NCBI GenBank assembly: GCA_963710735.1
Contig: CAVQBN010000007.1
Location: 17,715-81,714 of the forward strand
Direction of reading: 5' to 3'
Origin: FEN-1297 sp963710735
GTDB taxonomy: Bacteria; Bacteroidota; Ignavibacteria; Ignavibacteriales; Ignavibacteriaceae
Length of the DNA stretch: 64,000 nt
Below the pieces are notes generated by a model. That model made no database searches, was not told where the DNA came from, and saw nothing but the letters and a program-made list of their open reading frames with translations. Position numbers and translations under genes: made by a program. How positions within the stretch are numbered: the stretch's first letter is position 1; every line of letters begins with the position of its first letter. Positions 27,342-37,068 of the stretch are shown here, piece after piece.

Positions 27342-28733
27342 TTAAACTGTAGGTTTGATATTTTGATTTATTTGGAAAAAGTTCTGAGGGTCGTATTTAT
27401 TTTTCAAATCCACCAAACGATTATACTTTTCTTTACCAAACGCAGCTTTAACCTGATCCTCTTTAATATCCGCTAAAAAGTTAAAATACAACTCTCCGGT
27501 TGCATATTGCTGAATAGATTTAGAAAATGATCTAACCCAATTAATGTGATTGTTTGGGTCTTCACCTTCATGCCACAATCCTAATATATTGATTACAAAT
27601 CTTGTATCTCGATGTGCAAATGCCATATCATTATTTTCTCCTCGTTTTACGGCACCTTCCCAATGATGAATGTGTAAAGCTGAAAAAGGAGAAAGTGATT
27701 TCATTTTTGAAACATTTTCAATTATGACTTCAATTGCCTCGTCGTTCATATCATTAATATGCTGAGTTTTCCAATATGAATGAATCCCTTTGGGTGCGCC
27801 GGAATCAAACATACCCTGTAATGCTGTATAAGGTATTGGCCCTAAAAGATCTATCGGAGCGGAAGAAAAATTACGTAATGGTTGTACAAGTTTTTTCCCT
27901 TCTTCCATTGAACCGGTATAGCATAATGCCACAACAACCATTTGAGTGCCTATTAATTCTTTAGGAACAAAAGGTTCGGGCGGTGCCGTAATAAAAGCCA
28001 TCATTGTAGTCAGCTCATCAGGCATAGTTTTAGTCCAATCACGATAAAATTTCAGCAGGTCCTTTGCCCTTGAAACCGGAAAGAATACAGCTCCGCCGAA
28101 TACTTCAGGCCCAACTTTATGCAGCTGAAATTCAAATGATGTAACTATCCCGAAATTTCCTCCTCCTCCTCTTATTCCCCAAAATAACTCTGGATTTTCA
28201 TTAGGACTAGCTTTAACTTGTTTGCCGTCTGCAAGAACCATTTCTACAGACAGAAGATTATCAACAGTTAATCCAAATTTACGAACCAGCCATCCGAATC
28301 CGCCTCCAAGTGTAAAACCGGCTATTCCTGTTGATGAAACTAAACCTCCGGTTGTAGCTAAACCAAGCTCCTGTGTCTTTTTATCAAATTCACCCCATGT
28401 TAAACCTGCTTGTGCGTTAACTGTTTGGGTTTTAGCATTTATGTCTATTCTCTTCATAGGAGATAAATCTATAACTATCCCATCATCACAAGTACCTAAT
28501 CCGGCAACATTATGCCCCCCGCCCCGGACTGCTGTTATCAACTTATTTTCCTGTGCGAACTTTACAGACTCCACTACATCATCATCATTGGCGCATTGTA
28601 CAATCAAAAACGGATGTTTATCAATCATTCCGTTCCAAACTTTCCTGGAATCATCATAGCCATTATCATTTGCTCCTATCAGCCTACCTTTTATGCTCTC
28701 TCTAAATTTATTAACCAATTTTTCACTAATCAT
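27342..28733 (-). CDS. FAD-binding oxidoreductase, berberine-bridge-enzyme family
   Basis: 463 residues. A PCMH-type FAD-binding domain (about 35-210) has R-G-G-G-H-N-V-A-G with His74, the residue that carries covalent FAD in this family, and G-I-A-G-F-T-L-G-G-G-F-G-W-L. The second covalent site, a Cys in bicovalent members, is Ser here (G-L-V-S-S-T-G), so the flavin is probably attached through His only. The C-terminal BBE segment is Y-D-P-Q-N-F-F-Q-I-N-Q-N-I-K-P. Such enzymes oxidise sugars, alkaloids or other alcohols with O2. There is no signal peptide, and the substrate is unknown. Stand-alone gene with its own upstream region. Confidence 0.9.
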   Translation of the reverse strand: MISEKLVNKFRESIKGRLIGANDNGYDDSRKVWNGMIDKHPFLIVQCANDDDVVESVKFAQENKLITAVRGGGHNVAGLGTCDDGIVIDLSPMKRIDINAKTQTVNAQAGLTWGEFDKKTQELGLATTGGLVSSTGIAGFTLGGGFGWLVRKFGLTVDNLLSVEMVLADGKQVKASPNENPELFWGIRGGGGNFGIVTSFEFQLHKVGPEVFGGAVFFPVSRAKDLLKFYRDWTKTMPDELTTMMAFITAPPEPFVPKELIGTQMVVVALCYTGSMEEGKKLVQPLRNFSSAPIDLLGPIPYTALQGMFDSGAPKGIHSYWKTQHINDMNDEAIEVIIENVSKMKSLSPFSALHIHHWEGAVKRGENNDMAFAHRDTRFVINILGLWHEGEDPNNHINWVRSFSKSIQQYATGELYFNFLADIKEDQVKAAFGKEKYNRLVDLKNKYDPQNFFQINQNIKPTV

Positions 28734-28853
28734 ATAACCCTCTTATAATTAAAAATTAATTTTTATTAGGTGTTGTTTTGAAAAAACACATGCAAAGTCA
28801 TAAAAAGTTTTTTATTTAATAAGTTTCTTCAAAACAAACACCAATTTTTATTA

Positions 28854-29126
28854 ATTATTAACTGAAGTTACGCAACATACCTTATTGAACCCTTTCAGGG
28901 TTCTTAAATACTGTTGGATTTGTTACCGAGGGCAAAGCCCTCGGCTAAATTATTTATCCCTTTCAGGGACATTAATCTTCAAAATGACGCTGTTCCGAAG
29001 GAATGGCTATACCAAAAGCGTCACATATTCAAAGCCGGGACACCGTCCCCGGCTTATTGATGAAGAAAGCTACTATAATACTCTGAAGGAGTTAAATATG
29101 AGAATTGCGTAACTTCAGTTATTAAT
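28854..29126. mobile_element. TIR-bounded element carrying a palindrome array
   Basis: Ends carry the motif TAACTGAAGTTACGCAA (left, to 28875) and TTGCGTAACTTCAGTTA (right, from 29105), the family seen at 4517-4676. The interior holds six short palindromes: GAACCCTTTCAGGGTTC (28888-28904), CCGAGGGC..GCCCTCGG (28926-28944), CCCTTTCAGGG (28958), TTCCGAAGGAA (28993), AGCCGGGA..TCCCCGGCT (29033-29054) and ACTCTGAAGGAGT (29080). The right end contains the stop codon of the gene at 29122. No transposase. Confidence 0.7.
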
Positions 29127-30258
29127 AGAATTTTACTTTTAGTATTTCACCGGCACCCGGGGGTAATCCAAATCCCATATTTGAAATATAAAGAGATCCA
29201 TCAGGGCCGAAGGTCATACCTGTAGGGAAAAATAAACCTGTAACTATTTCTTCCTGCTCACCGGATGGAAGTATTCGGATAACCTTTCCAGTAAAAGGTG
29301 TAGGATTTCCCGGGGCTGTGGTCATCTCTAAAACATACATTCTATCCTTATTATCAAATGTAATTCCGAGTACAGTAGTTAAACCGCCTTCATCTTTTTT
29401 TATTTGACCGCTCGGAGTTACCTTAAAAATACCTGAACTTCCTGGATTTACTGGGAAAGTATTTAGATTACCGATATAAAAATTTCCATGGTATGCTAAA
29501 GCAGTCGGAACTATATGTCCCTGGGTAGCGGAAACATCAACTACTCTGCTTATATTTCCATTTTTTGTAACCTTAACAAGTTCACCATGATTCGGCTCTA
29601 CTGCATAAAGATCACCTCGTAAACTAATCATGCTGTACCAGGTACCATCGGGCTCAAAATCATCTTCTTCGGGATTAGCAACCTTGTGTGTTCTTTGGTA
29701 TTCGCTAAGGTTTGCTATAGGTGTTGTAGTGCCATTTGGGTTTACTTTAAAAATTACATTATCAGTTCCGGCTAATCCGTGAGAGCAGCCGGCACCGGAT
29801 TCGATTCCATAAAGCTGACCATCTATAAACGCAATATCTGCAACACCGCTTACTAATCCGCCGGACTGTGGACTTGTCTGACTGGATGGTAGATTATCTG
29901 CTACAGTTGTACGAATCCCGTTCGGACTAATCTTTGATATTCGTGAAGTGTAACCTCCTTTATACGGTCCAATTGGGGGAATCACCTGATCACATTGCCC
30001 GATGGTTGAATCTGTACCGCCTTCTCCTCCTTCTGCAACATAAAGATAACCATCCGGTCCAAATTTTAAACCGCGGGGGTTATTCAATCCGTTTACAAAT
30101 ACTGTAGGGGTTAATACATCAGTTTTTGGTTTTTTATCAAGGTTTTGTGAATTTTTTAAACCTGTGTTTGTCAGTGTATCTGTTTTATCACTGCATGAAA
30201 TGAATAAAAATAAAGATAAAACAAGTATAATTACTCCAATTATTAATCTCCTCTCCAT
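29122..30258 (-). CDS. ScyD/ScyE-like NHL-repeat lipoprotein
   Basis: 378 residues with a lipoprotein signal (L-F-L-F-I-S-C, Cys at 22) and the same S-D-K-T start as the lipoproteins at 21.7-23.1 kb. The body has NHL-like propeller repeats, for example N-N-P-R-G-L-K-F-G-P-D-G-Y-L-Y-V-A-E-G-G and F-P-T-G-M-T-F-G-P-D-G-S-L-Y-I-S-N, matching the ScyD/ScyE family first named from cyanobacterial scytonemin clusters but widespread in other bacteria. A scytonemin role is not implied. AAAGGAGAAG precedes the ATG. The stop codon lies in the terminal inverted repeat of the adjacent element, so the element inserted at, or replaced, the original 3' end. Confidence 0.85.
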   Translation of the reverse strand: MERRLIIGVIILVLSLFLFISCSDKTDTLTNTGLKNSQNLDKKPKTDVLTPTVFVNGLNNPRGLKFGPDGYLYVAEGGEGGTDSTIGQCDQVIPPIGPYKGGYTSRISKISPNGIRTTVADNLPSSQTSPQSGGLVSGVADIAFIDGQLYGIESGAGCSHGLAGTDNVIFKVNPNGTTTPIANLSEYQRTHKVANPEEDDFEPDGTWYSMISLRGDLYAVEPNHGELVKVTKNGNISRVVDVSATQGHIVPTALAYHGNFYIGNLNTFPVNPGSSGIFKVTPSGQIKKDEGGLTTVLGITFDNKDRMYVLEMTTAPGNPTPFTGKVIRILPSGEQEEIVTGLFFPTGMTFGPDGSLYISNMGFGLPPGAGEILKVKFY

Positions 30259-30944
30259 TTCTTCTCCTTTTAATATTTTAAATTGATACTTAATTTAATC
30301 TTAGTTTTAATTCTATCCTTCGAAATAAAATTGTATAATTAACTGGAGTTCATATTCACCTCCTGATAACAGATTGTTATCATTAATTTATTATTTGTAT
30401 GAATTGATAAAACAGAAGAGAAATTTCCACACAGAATTAATTATTAACACAGAGCTAATTGATTTAGATCCGCATACACTCCTAAGGACAGGAGATTAAT
30501 TTGTGGAGAGAGGGATATCTTAGTTAGGGATAATGCCCTTCCTTAAGCTGAAATAACTAATTGTATTCCGGTTATTTATAGGATATATAATTTTGAATTT
30601 TTCCGCTGAATTATAATATGACTTTTTTTTTATTAAAGCAACAGAAATTCTTCCATACTGAATAGACTAAATTATTGCATATAAAAAATTATTTCCACAA
30701 GTCCGCCCGCTTGTGCGGCCAGCCCGGCCAAATCCGAAAGATTATAAAGGTGCTTGATCTGAGGTTTACCCCGCACCAAATGCGGAGCCAGGAAAAGTAT
30801 TTATTAATGTAGTTCTTAAATTCCCGTCAATCAAACTTGAGCCGTACAGCAGTACGGCTCTACATTTAACAAAAAATTTTGACCTATTTAACTGCAGTAA
30901 GTGCAACAATTGAATTTCCTAACTCACTTCTCATTAAGCACCGA
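30259..30944. other. Intergenic region with repeats
   Basis: No gene. Contains the hairpin at 30839-30860 and GCCAGGAAAAGT..TTATTAATGT (30787-30820) shared with 18853-18885. Confidence 0.5.
30839..30860. repeat. GAGCCGT hairpin repeat
   Basis: GAGCCGTA and TACGGCTC form a perfect 8-bp stem with a 6-nt loop, followed by TACATTTAA. The same type of unit occurs at 48368-48391 and a degenerate copy at about 41239-41260. Confidence 0.6.
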
Positions 30945-31490
30945 TTAATTAGGTGCTGTGGTTTTTTGTTTTGTTAAAAGAGGTAAAAATCCTAAAATAA
31001 CTGCAATTAAAACTACGATTATAGATCCAGCTATTTTTGGTTTTACCGTCATTATAAATACTGCGCCGAGGCCGATGACAAGTCTTGATTGTAATAATTT
31101 AATCAGTTTCAATTTGCTTATATACATACTAAGATCGGCGGCTGTCATGTCTGATGCCGAAGTTAAAAACTTGCTGAACTTCTTGACTTTTGCCCCGGTA
31201 ACTACGGAACCGTGGATTGTTAAAAACAGCCAGAGTAAAAATGAAACAATTATCCATGCAGTCCAGCCCCACCTGGCTGCAGCAAGGTAAATCCCGGTAA
31301 TAAGGAGTAATGTACCGCCGCTGATAAAGGCAACTTTAAGAGATGAAAGAAACTTTACCCAATCACCCGCCTGTTCGGGATTAACTGCACTGTTAAGCCT
31401 TGAAATACCAACCCACTCAAGGCTCAAGCCCATAAACAGAATTAAAGCACCGGAAATATGGAAGAACAAAACGACATAATAAAAGCTCAT
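30945..31490 (-). CDS. Small integral membrane protein, uncharacterised
   Basis: 181 residues with about five hydrophobic segments: near residues 5-25 (V-L-F-F-H-I-S-G-A-L-I-L), 50-68, 72-95 (A-W-I-I-V-S-F-L-L-W-L-F-L), 135-150 and 152-172. A conserved-looking His sits in the first helix (F-F-H-I-S-G), reminiscent of DUF2269-type membrane proteins with F-x-H-I-x-x-A; the match is weak. No catalytic motif. Stand-alone, divergently oriented to the PAS protein at 31811. Likely a transporter- or haem-linked membrane protein, but unassigned. Confidence 0.72.
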   Translation of the reverse strand: MSFYYVVLFFHISGALILFMGLSLEWVGISRLNSAVNPEQAGDWVKFLSSLKVAFISGGTLLLITGIYLAAARWGWTAWIIVSFLLWLFLTIHGSVVTGAKVKKFSKFLTSASDMTAADLSMYISKLKLIKLLQSRLVIGLGAVFIMTVKPKIAGSIIVVLIAVILGFLPLLTKQKTTAPN

Positions 31491-31810
31491 TTTATACCTT
31501 TTATTTATTTTTATTATTAAAATTAATTAAGTAAATGATTACCGCAAACATTTTCTTTAATAAAATCACCGCCTATTAATCCTCTAAGAAGGATGAATAA
31601 TCAATTAATCTTTTATGGAATGTTGTAACAAAATAATTATTCTAACCGGGGATTGCTGTATTTTAAATCAATTTTAATATTTTTATTACATTTTTCAGAC
31701 TAATTTAATAATATCTATGAACTTTATTATAATTAAATTTTTATCGTTATATTAAACCAAAGGAGTTTCTCACTTTATTATTTAAATAAGTTAACAATCA
31801 GATTTTATAT
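31491..31810. other. Divergent promoter region, no gene seen
   Basis: 320 bp of AT-rich sequence between the membrane protein and the PAS protein. No operator, riboswitch or hairpin recognised; AAAGGAG at 31758 is too far from the ATG at 31811 to be its ribosome site. Confidence 0.4.
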
Positions 31811-33022
31811 ATGGAAACCATAATAATTATTATTCTGGTTTTAATAATTCTTTCTTTATTTTTTCAAATTTATAAATTAAAATCCAGAACCACTAAAATT
31901 GATGCAGCTAACCAAAAGCATGACATATTAATTTACTTAGACTACCTCATAAAATATTCTAACGACATTATCATCCTTTTCGATACAGAAATGAAAATTA
32001 TTGATGCTAATAAACTTGCTATTAATTTTTATGGTTATTCAAGAAACGAAATGTTAAAGCTTTCTGTTTATGATTTAAGAGCTCCCGATACTAAATATGA
32101 TATTGAATATAGGCGGGACATTATTAAATTAGGCAACCCATTAATATTTGAGACCAAACACCGTAAAAAAGACGGTGCTTTTGTCATGGTCGAAGTTAAT
32201 TCACACCTCATTGAACTGAAAAATAAAAAGTATTTTAAGAGTATAATCAGGGATATTACTGAACGAAAAAAACTTGAACATCAATTAATATCGGAAAAAC
32301 AACAGCTTCGTACCATTATTGATGCGTCTCCAGCTTCAATATGGTTTAAAGACACAAAAAACAATTTCATTCGCGTAAATCAGGCAGCTGCTAATATTGC
32401 CAACTGCAAAGTAGAGAATATAGAAGGAAAACCGACTAAAGATATTTTTCCGGTCGAATCGGATAAATATTATGCTGACGATCTTGAAGTTATTAATTCC
32501 GGTAAACCAAAAATAGGTATTATTGAATCTGTTACAACCGGGAATAAAGTTAAATGGGTTCGTACCGACAAAATCCCGTGGATTGATTCCGACCGCAAAA
32601 TTGCAGGCATTATTGCATTTGCTCTTGATATTACTGACGTTATACAATCCGGAGAAAAAATTAAAATGATGGCTCAAGCTGTTGAAAGCGTTAGTGAGTG
32701 CATTACTATTACGGATATGAATGATAATATCCTTTTTGTCAACAAAGCCTTTATTCAAACTTACGGTTATTCTAAAGAAGAATTAATCGGAAAAAATATT
32801 AGTATTGTCCGGCCCCATTTCCCGCAACTTGATAAAAATAATATTTTACAAGAGACATTGAAGGGCGGCTGGAAAGGCGAAATCATAAATAGAAAAAAAG
32901 ACGGGACTGAATTCTCTATCCATCTTTCTACTTCTGTTATTAAGGATGAGAATGATAATCCGGTAGCGTTGATTGGCGTTGGTTCCAATATTAACGGATT
33001 AAAAGATCAAAAGAAGAATTGA
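31811..33022 (+). CDS. PAS-domain protein without kinase output
   Basis: 403 residues: a short N-terminal TM (I-I-I-I-I-L-V-L-I-I-L-S-L-F-F) and three PAS/PAC domains (about 45-155, 165-280, 285-400), each with PAC-type endings such as I-R-D-I-T-E-R-K-K. It terminates directly after the third PAS (G-S-N-I-N-G-L) with TGA-TAG, leaving no HisKA, GGDEF or other output. The family normally precedes kinase or cyclase domains, so this is either an adaptor sensor or a gene that lost its output end. The 3' end faces the kdp regulators (convergent, 82 bp apart). Confidence 0.82.
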   Translation: METIIIIILVLIILSLFFQIYKLKSRTTKIDAANQKHDILIYLDYLIKYSNDIIILFDTEMKIIDANKLAINFYGYSRNEMLKLSVYDLRAPDTKYDIEYRRDIIKLGNPLIFETKHRKKDGAFVMVEVNSHLIELKNKKYFKSIIRDITERKKLEHQLISEKQQLRTIIDASPASIWFKDTKNNFIRVNQAAANIANCKVENIEGKPTKDIFPVESDKYYADDLEVINSGKPKIGIIESVTTGNKVKWVRTDKIPWIDSDRKIAGIIAFALDITDVIQSGEKIKMMAQAVESVSECITITDMNDNILFVNKAFIQTYGYSKEELIGKNISIVRPHFPQLDKNNILQETLKGGWKGEIINRKKDGTEFSIHLSTSVIKDENDNPVALIGVGSNINGLKDQKKN

Positions 33023-33103
33023 TAGAAGCCATGGTTCAGTCCAAAATATTTTTAAAATTTCCCTCATTGATGATTCTTTTTACTGCATTTGGCAACATAC
33101 ATT

Positions 33104-33793
33104 TTATTTCACAAACTTCATTCTATACCCCACTCCCGATTCGGTAACAATGTATTTGGGACTTGATGCGTTATCTTCAACTTTTTTTCTCAGTTGGCCG
33201 ATAAAGACTCTTAAATACTGCGAGTTTTCAATTGAAGATGGCCCCCAGATTTCCTTTAAAATGTAATTATGGGTTAATACCTTCCCGATGTTTTTAATGA
33301 ATAAAGCAAGCAGTAAATATTCAATATTGGTCAGCTTTATTTCTTCTTCCTTTTTATAAACTACTCTAGCTGTAAAATCAATTTTTAATTCACCGTTTAC
33401 AAAAACACTTTCCCCTTCCACCGATTGAAATCTTCTTATGTTGGCTCTTATTCTCGCAATCAGTTCGGAGGTATTAAAAGGTTTTGTAAGATAATCGTCG
33501 GCGCCTAAGTCCAGAGCTTTAACTATGTCTTCTTCGGAGTTTCTTACCGAAAGAATAATGACAGGAATATTAGTCCACATCCGCAGTTCTTTAATTACAC
33601 TAAACCCATCCATATCAGGAAGACCGATATCAAGTATTATCAATTGAGGATGAGAAGTTGCAACTTGTACAATACCGTCTTTTGCAGTTTCCGATTCAAT
33701 AATCTTATATCCTGTTGATTCTAGTGCAATAGATAAAATTTTCCTTATCTGTACTTCATCATCAATAATTACGATTGTATTTTTTAATGTCAT
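33104..33793 (-). CDS. kdpE: KdpE response regulator
   Basis: 229-residue OmpR/PhoB-type regulator: receiver with I-I-D-D-E, phosphoacceptor Asp55 in I-L-D-I-G-L-P-D and Lys in Y-L-T-K-P-F, then a winged helix (V-Y-K-K-E-E-E-I-K-L-T-N-I-E-Y, E-N-S-Q-Y-L-R-V-F-I-G-Q-L-R-K-K). The C-terminus G-V-G-Y-R-M matches the KdpE end. It follows kdpD by 7 bp, completing the kdpFABCDE cluster. Phosphorylated KdpE activates transcription of the kdp structural genes under potassium limitation. Confidence 0.95.
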   Translation of the reverse strand: MTLKNTIVIIDDEVQIRKILSIALESTGYKIIESETAKDGIVQVATSHPQLIILDIGLPDMDGFSVIKELRMWTNIPVIILSVRNSEEDIVKALDLGADDYLTKPFNTSELIARIRANIRRFQSVEGESVFVNGELKIDFTARVVYKKEEEIKLTNIEYLLLALFIKNIGKVLTHNYILKEIWGPSSIENSQYLRVFIGQLRKKVEDNASSPKYIVTESGVGYRMKFVK

Positions 33794-33800
33794 CTAATCC

Positions 33801-36473
33801 TCAGTTTTCTTTTAATGCCGGCAGTGAAATTGTAAATACAGCGCCGCCTTCCTTTAAGTTTGAAGCACTTATATTCCCGCCATGTGCTTCAATAAAACCC
33901 TTTGAAATAGAAAGTCCAAGCCCGGTCCCTCCTGCTTTAGTTCCCGGTATCCTATAAAATTTTTCAAAAATCCTTGGCAATGATTCTTCAATGAATCCTT
34001 TACCGTTATCCGCTATAGTAATTGTACACATGTCCTTTTCCATTTTTGCTTCAATTCTAATTTCACTGTGTGCAGGTGTATAAGCTAATGAGTTATGAAT
34101 AATATTAATAATTGCCTGTTCTAGCAGTCCGAAGTCAAATTTGAATAAAGGAATTTCATCGTTTAATGAAAGAATAATTGTGTGGTCCGCTGATTCGGTT
34201 TTTAATTTCTCTAATATAGAATTAAACAAATCTGTTATTGAATGCCAGTCTAATTTTAGCGAAATAAATCCCGTTTCCAGCCGCGCCATGTCCAGCAGGT
34301 TTTCAACAAGCCTGTTAAGCCTGTCTGCCGCAATATTTATCTCATCCAAAATTTTCCCCCAGATACTTTTATTCTGATTAATATTTTCATCCTTAAAAGA
34401 ACTGACAGCTCCCATTATCGCGGCGATAGGCGTCTTCAGTTCATGTGAAAGAGAATTAAATAGTGTTTTATAAAGCTTCTCCGATTCATGTGCAACCAAT
34501 GATTTTTTTGCGATGTCGTTCAAGTATTCTCTTTCAATTGCACTTGAAACCTGCGCTATAAATGTATCCATAAAATTTTCTTGTTCAAATGATAAAGATT
34601 TATTGTCTTCCGTTTTTATGCCTATTGTCCCCAGCATTCCGCTTTTACTCTTTAAAGGATAATATGTAATCGGACTTAACGGGAGAGTATTTGTAAACCG
34701 CCCGGCTTTTTTACCATTGTTATAAACCCAGTTTGCTACAAACCAATCAGCATCATCTATTAAAATTAAACTAGCTGCGTGGGGTTTTGCATTAAGCTTG
34801 TTTTCATCATCCTTAAAAATGATAACAGCTTCTGCATTAAAGAACTGTTTTACTCTCTTCACTGCAGCATCTGCTATGTCGTCAATGCTGCTGGCAGCTG
34901 AAAGGTCTTTGGAAAGATTTAAAAGTGATGAAGTCCTTCCCTCTTTTTGAACTAAAAAACGCTGCTGGGTTCTAATCTTTGAAGTTAATAACCCGGTTAC
35001 TATAGCAACAATAAAATATAGGAAAAGCATTAATACATCTTCAATCCGGGTTATGTGAAAAGTAAACTGCGGCGGAATGAAATAATAGTCCCAGCTTAAA
35101 GCACTTATAAATGCCGCTAGAAAAATAGGTCCCGGCCCTAAATCAAATAATGGCAGTAGAGCTATAGTTAGAATAAAAAGGAGAGAAACCGATTGATAGC
35201 CGATACTGTCTTTTATCAGGTATAGAATAGTTGTTATGAAAAATACTATTAATAAGGATATAACATATTTTGAAAATGAAGATTGGATATTAATTATATT
35301 ATCAATTTTCAGAACTTTAGGATTTAATTCTTCTCCGCCTGCTACATAAATATCTATTTCACCGCTTTTCTTTATCAAATTTTTTAAGAAGCTCTTGTGA
35401 TAAATAAATCCTGATAAATTTTCCTTTCTGGTTTTTCCAATTACAATTTGGGTAATATTATTTTCTTTGGCTATTCTTATCAAAGCATTAATTAAATTAG
35501 TATCCTGGGTTGTAACGATTTCAGCACCGAGTTCTTTTGCCAGTTTGAAATTTGTCTCCAGGTATTTTTTTTCTTCATCAGATAATTTTTTGTTTGTTTC
35601 CACATAGACAGCTATCCATTGTGCTTCAAGTGAATATGCCAGCCTGCGCGTCCAGGAAATTAAGCTTGCCGAGTATGGGCTTGGCCCTACGGCAACCATC
35701 AGCCTTTGGCTCGACTTCCATGTTGAATAAATATTCTTTTCGATTTTGTAAAATCTCAGATCTTTATCCACCCGCTCGGCTGTAAACCTAAGTGCCATTT
35801 CCCTTAGAGCAGTTAAGTTTCCCTTTCTAAAGAAATTTTGAATGGCCTGCCTGGATTTTTCAGGAGTGTAAACTTTCCCTTCCGCAAGCCTTTGAAGCAA
35901 TTCGTCAATTGTCAAATCAATAAGTTCTACTTCGTAGGCTCTATCCATAATCGAATCAGGTACAGTCTCCCGCACATAAGTCCCGGTAATCTGCTGAACA
36001 GTTTCCGCACGGCTTTCAAGGTGCTGTACATTTAGTGTCGTTAAAACATTTATGCCGTTCTTCAATAATTCTTCTACATCCTGGTACCTTTTTACATGCC
36101 TGCTTCCCGGTATGTTTGTATGAGCAAGCTCATCTACCAAAACAAGTGCTGGCTTTCTGGCAATAATTGCATCAATGTCCATTTCATTAAAATCCGTACC
36201 CCTGTAATTAATTTCTTTTAAAGGTATTTTTTCCAGTCCGTTCGTTAATGCTACTGTTTCAACTCTGTTATGAGTTTCAACAATTCCGATTACAACATCT
36301 ATTTTTTCTCTTCTAGCCTTCTGAGCTGCTTCCAGCATAGTGTAAGTTTTGCCCACACCGGCGCACATGCCGAAAAATATTTTCAGCTTACCTTCGGTTT
36401 TTCCTGCTTCTTCTTTTTTTATTTTTTCCAGGAGCCTATCAGGATCAGGTCGTAATGAATCTGTGTCATTCAT
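33801..36473 (-). CDS. kdpD: KdpD osmosensitive potassium sensor histidine kinase
   Basis: 890 residues in the full KdpD architecture: KdpD N-terminal ATP-binding domain with Walker A C-A-G-V-G-K-T-Y-T-M-L (near 35) and D-E-L-A-H-T-N-I-P-G-S-R-H (near 112), a universal-stress-like domain (about 245-370), four TM helices (about 395-500), a GAF-like domain (about 525-650), HisKA (S-H-E-L-K-T-P-I-A-A-I, His near 678) and HATPase (D-N-G-K-G-F, G-G-T-G-L-G-L-S-I-S-K-G). All catalytic motifs are intact. It overlaps the operon in the order kdpF-A-B-C-D-E, with 2 bp to kdpC. It senses low potassium and controls KdpE phosphorylation. Confidence 0.96.
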   Translation of the reverse strand: MNDTDSLRPDPDRLLEKIKKEEAGKTEGKLKIFFGMCAGVGKTYTMLEAAQKARREKIDVVIGIVETHNRVETVALTNGLEKIPLKEINYRGTDFNEMDIDAIIARKPALVLVDELAHTNIPGSRHVKRYQDVEELLKNGINVLTTLNVQHLESRAETVQQITGTYVRETVPDSIMDRAYEVELIDLTIDELLQRLAEGKVYTPEKSRQAIQNFFRKGNLTALREMALRFTAERVDKDLRFYKIEKNIYSTWKSSQRLMVAVGPSPYSASLISWTRRLAYSLEAQWIAVYVETNKKLSDEEKKYLETNFKLAKELGAEIVTTQDTNLINALIRIAKENNITQIVIGKTRKENLSGFIYHKSFLKNLIKKSGEIDIYVAGGEELNPKVLKIDNIINIQSSFSKYVISLLIVFFITTILYLIKDSIGYQSVSLLFILTIALLPLFDLGPGPIFLAAFISALSWDYYFIPPQFTFHITRIEDVLMLFLYFIVAIVTGLLTSKIRTQQRFLVQKEGRTSSLLNLSKDLSAASSIDDIADAAVKRVKQFFNAEAVIIFKDDENKLNAKPHAASLILIDDADWFVANWVYNNGKKAGRFTNTLPLSPITYYPLKSKSGMLGTIGIKTEDNKSLSFEQENFMDTFIAQVSSAIEREYLNDIAKKSLVAHESEKLYKTLFNSLSHELKTPIAAIMGAVSSFKDENINQNKSIWGKILDEINIAADRLNRLVENLLDMARLETGFISLKLDWHSITDLFNSILEKLKTESADHTIILSLNDEIPLFKFDFGLLEQAIINIIHNSLAYTPAHSEIRIEAKMEKDMCTITIADNGKGFIEESLPRIFEKFYRIPGTKAGGTGLGLSISKGFIEAHGGNISASNLKEGGAVFTISLPALKEN

Positions 36474-36474
36474 C

Positions 36475-37059
36475 TTATTTGCTCATTTCATCTAACTTAA
36501 TATTTAATTTCTGAACATTTACAACCTCGTTACCTAAAATTCCAAATTGAGGAGGTTCAGTAAGTGAGTTTATTAAATTTATTAATTGAACCGACTGTAA
36601 TTTATCAAATTTTCTGGCATAAATTATTCTTTTCGTCTGCATAATTGCAGCTTCTTTTGATATGTCAGGATCGACACCGCTTGCCGAGGCAAAAAGCATT
36701 TCGGAAGGTATTTGAACCGTTTTAGGCAGCTTATTTTCTTTTATAAAATAATTTTTACGCTGTTCATATAGTTTTAATAAAGTATCACTCGTTTGGGAAA
36801 AATTGCTTGCACCTGAAGGATAGGGATTATAATTTATTGCCGAAGGTCGCGGCCAAAAATATTTATCACTTGTAAATTTTTGCCCTAATAAATATGATCC
36901 CCGCACTTCCCCGTTTTTAACGATTAAGCTTCCGTCTGCCTTATTGCTAAAAAATAATTGTCCTGTTATATAAATAGTTAGTGGATACAGAATTCCCAAA
37001 ACAATTGTAAAAAATATAAAAAACTTAACTGAATATTTTATTGATGATAAGAATAACAT
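36475..37059 (-). CDS. kdpC: KdpC subunit of the potassium-transporting ATPase
   Basis: 194 residues. One N-terminal TM (F-F-I-F-F-T-I-V-L-G-I-L-Y-P-L-T) then a periplasmic domain with G-Q-K-F-T-S-D-K-Y-F-W-P-R-P-S-A and A-S-A-S-G-V-D-P-D-I-S, both hallmark KdpC sequences. KdpC clamps the KdpFABC complex and affects potassium affinity. Immediately downstream of kdpB (9 bp) and upstream of kdpD. Confidence 0.96.
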   Translation of the reverse strand: MLFLSSIKYSVKFFIFFTIVLGILYPLTIYITGQLFFSNKADGSLIVKNGEVRGSYLLGQKFTSDKYFWPRPSAINYNPYPSGASNFSQTSDTLLKLYEQRKNYFIKENKLPKTVQIPSEMLFASASGVDPDISKEAAIMQTKRIIYARKFDKLQSVQLINLINSLTEPPQFGILGNEVVNVQKLNIKLDEMSK

Positions 37060-37068
37060 AGCGACATC

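Noticed and set aside
28885..29112. 75-codon plus-strand frame
   Set aside because: It is made entirely of the palindrome array inside the mobile element.
31758..31764. AAAGGAG as ribosome site of the PAS gene
   Set aside because: It is about 47 bp upstream of the ATG, too far to act.
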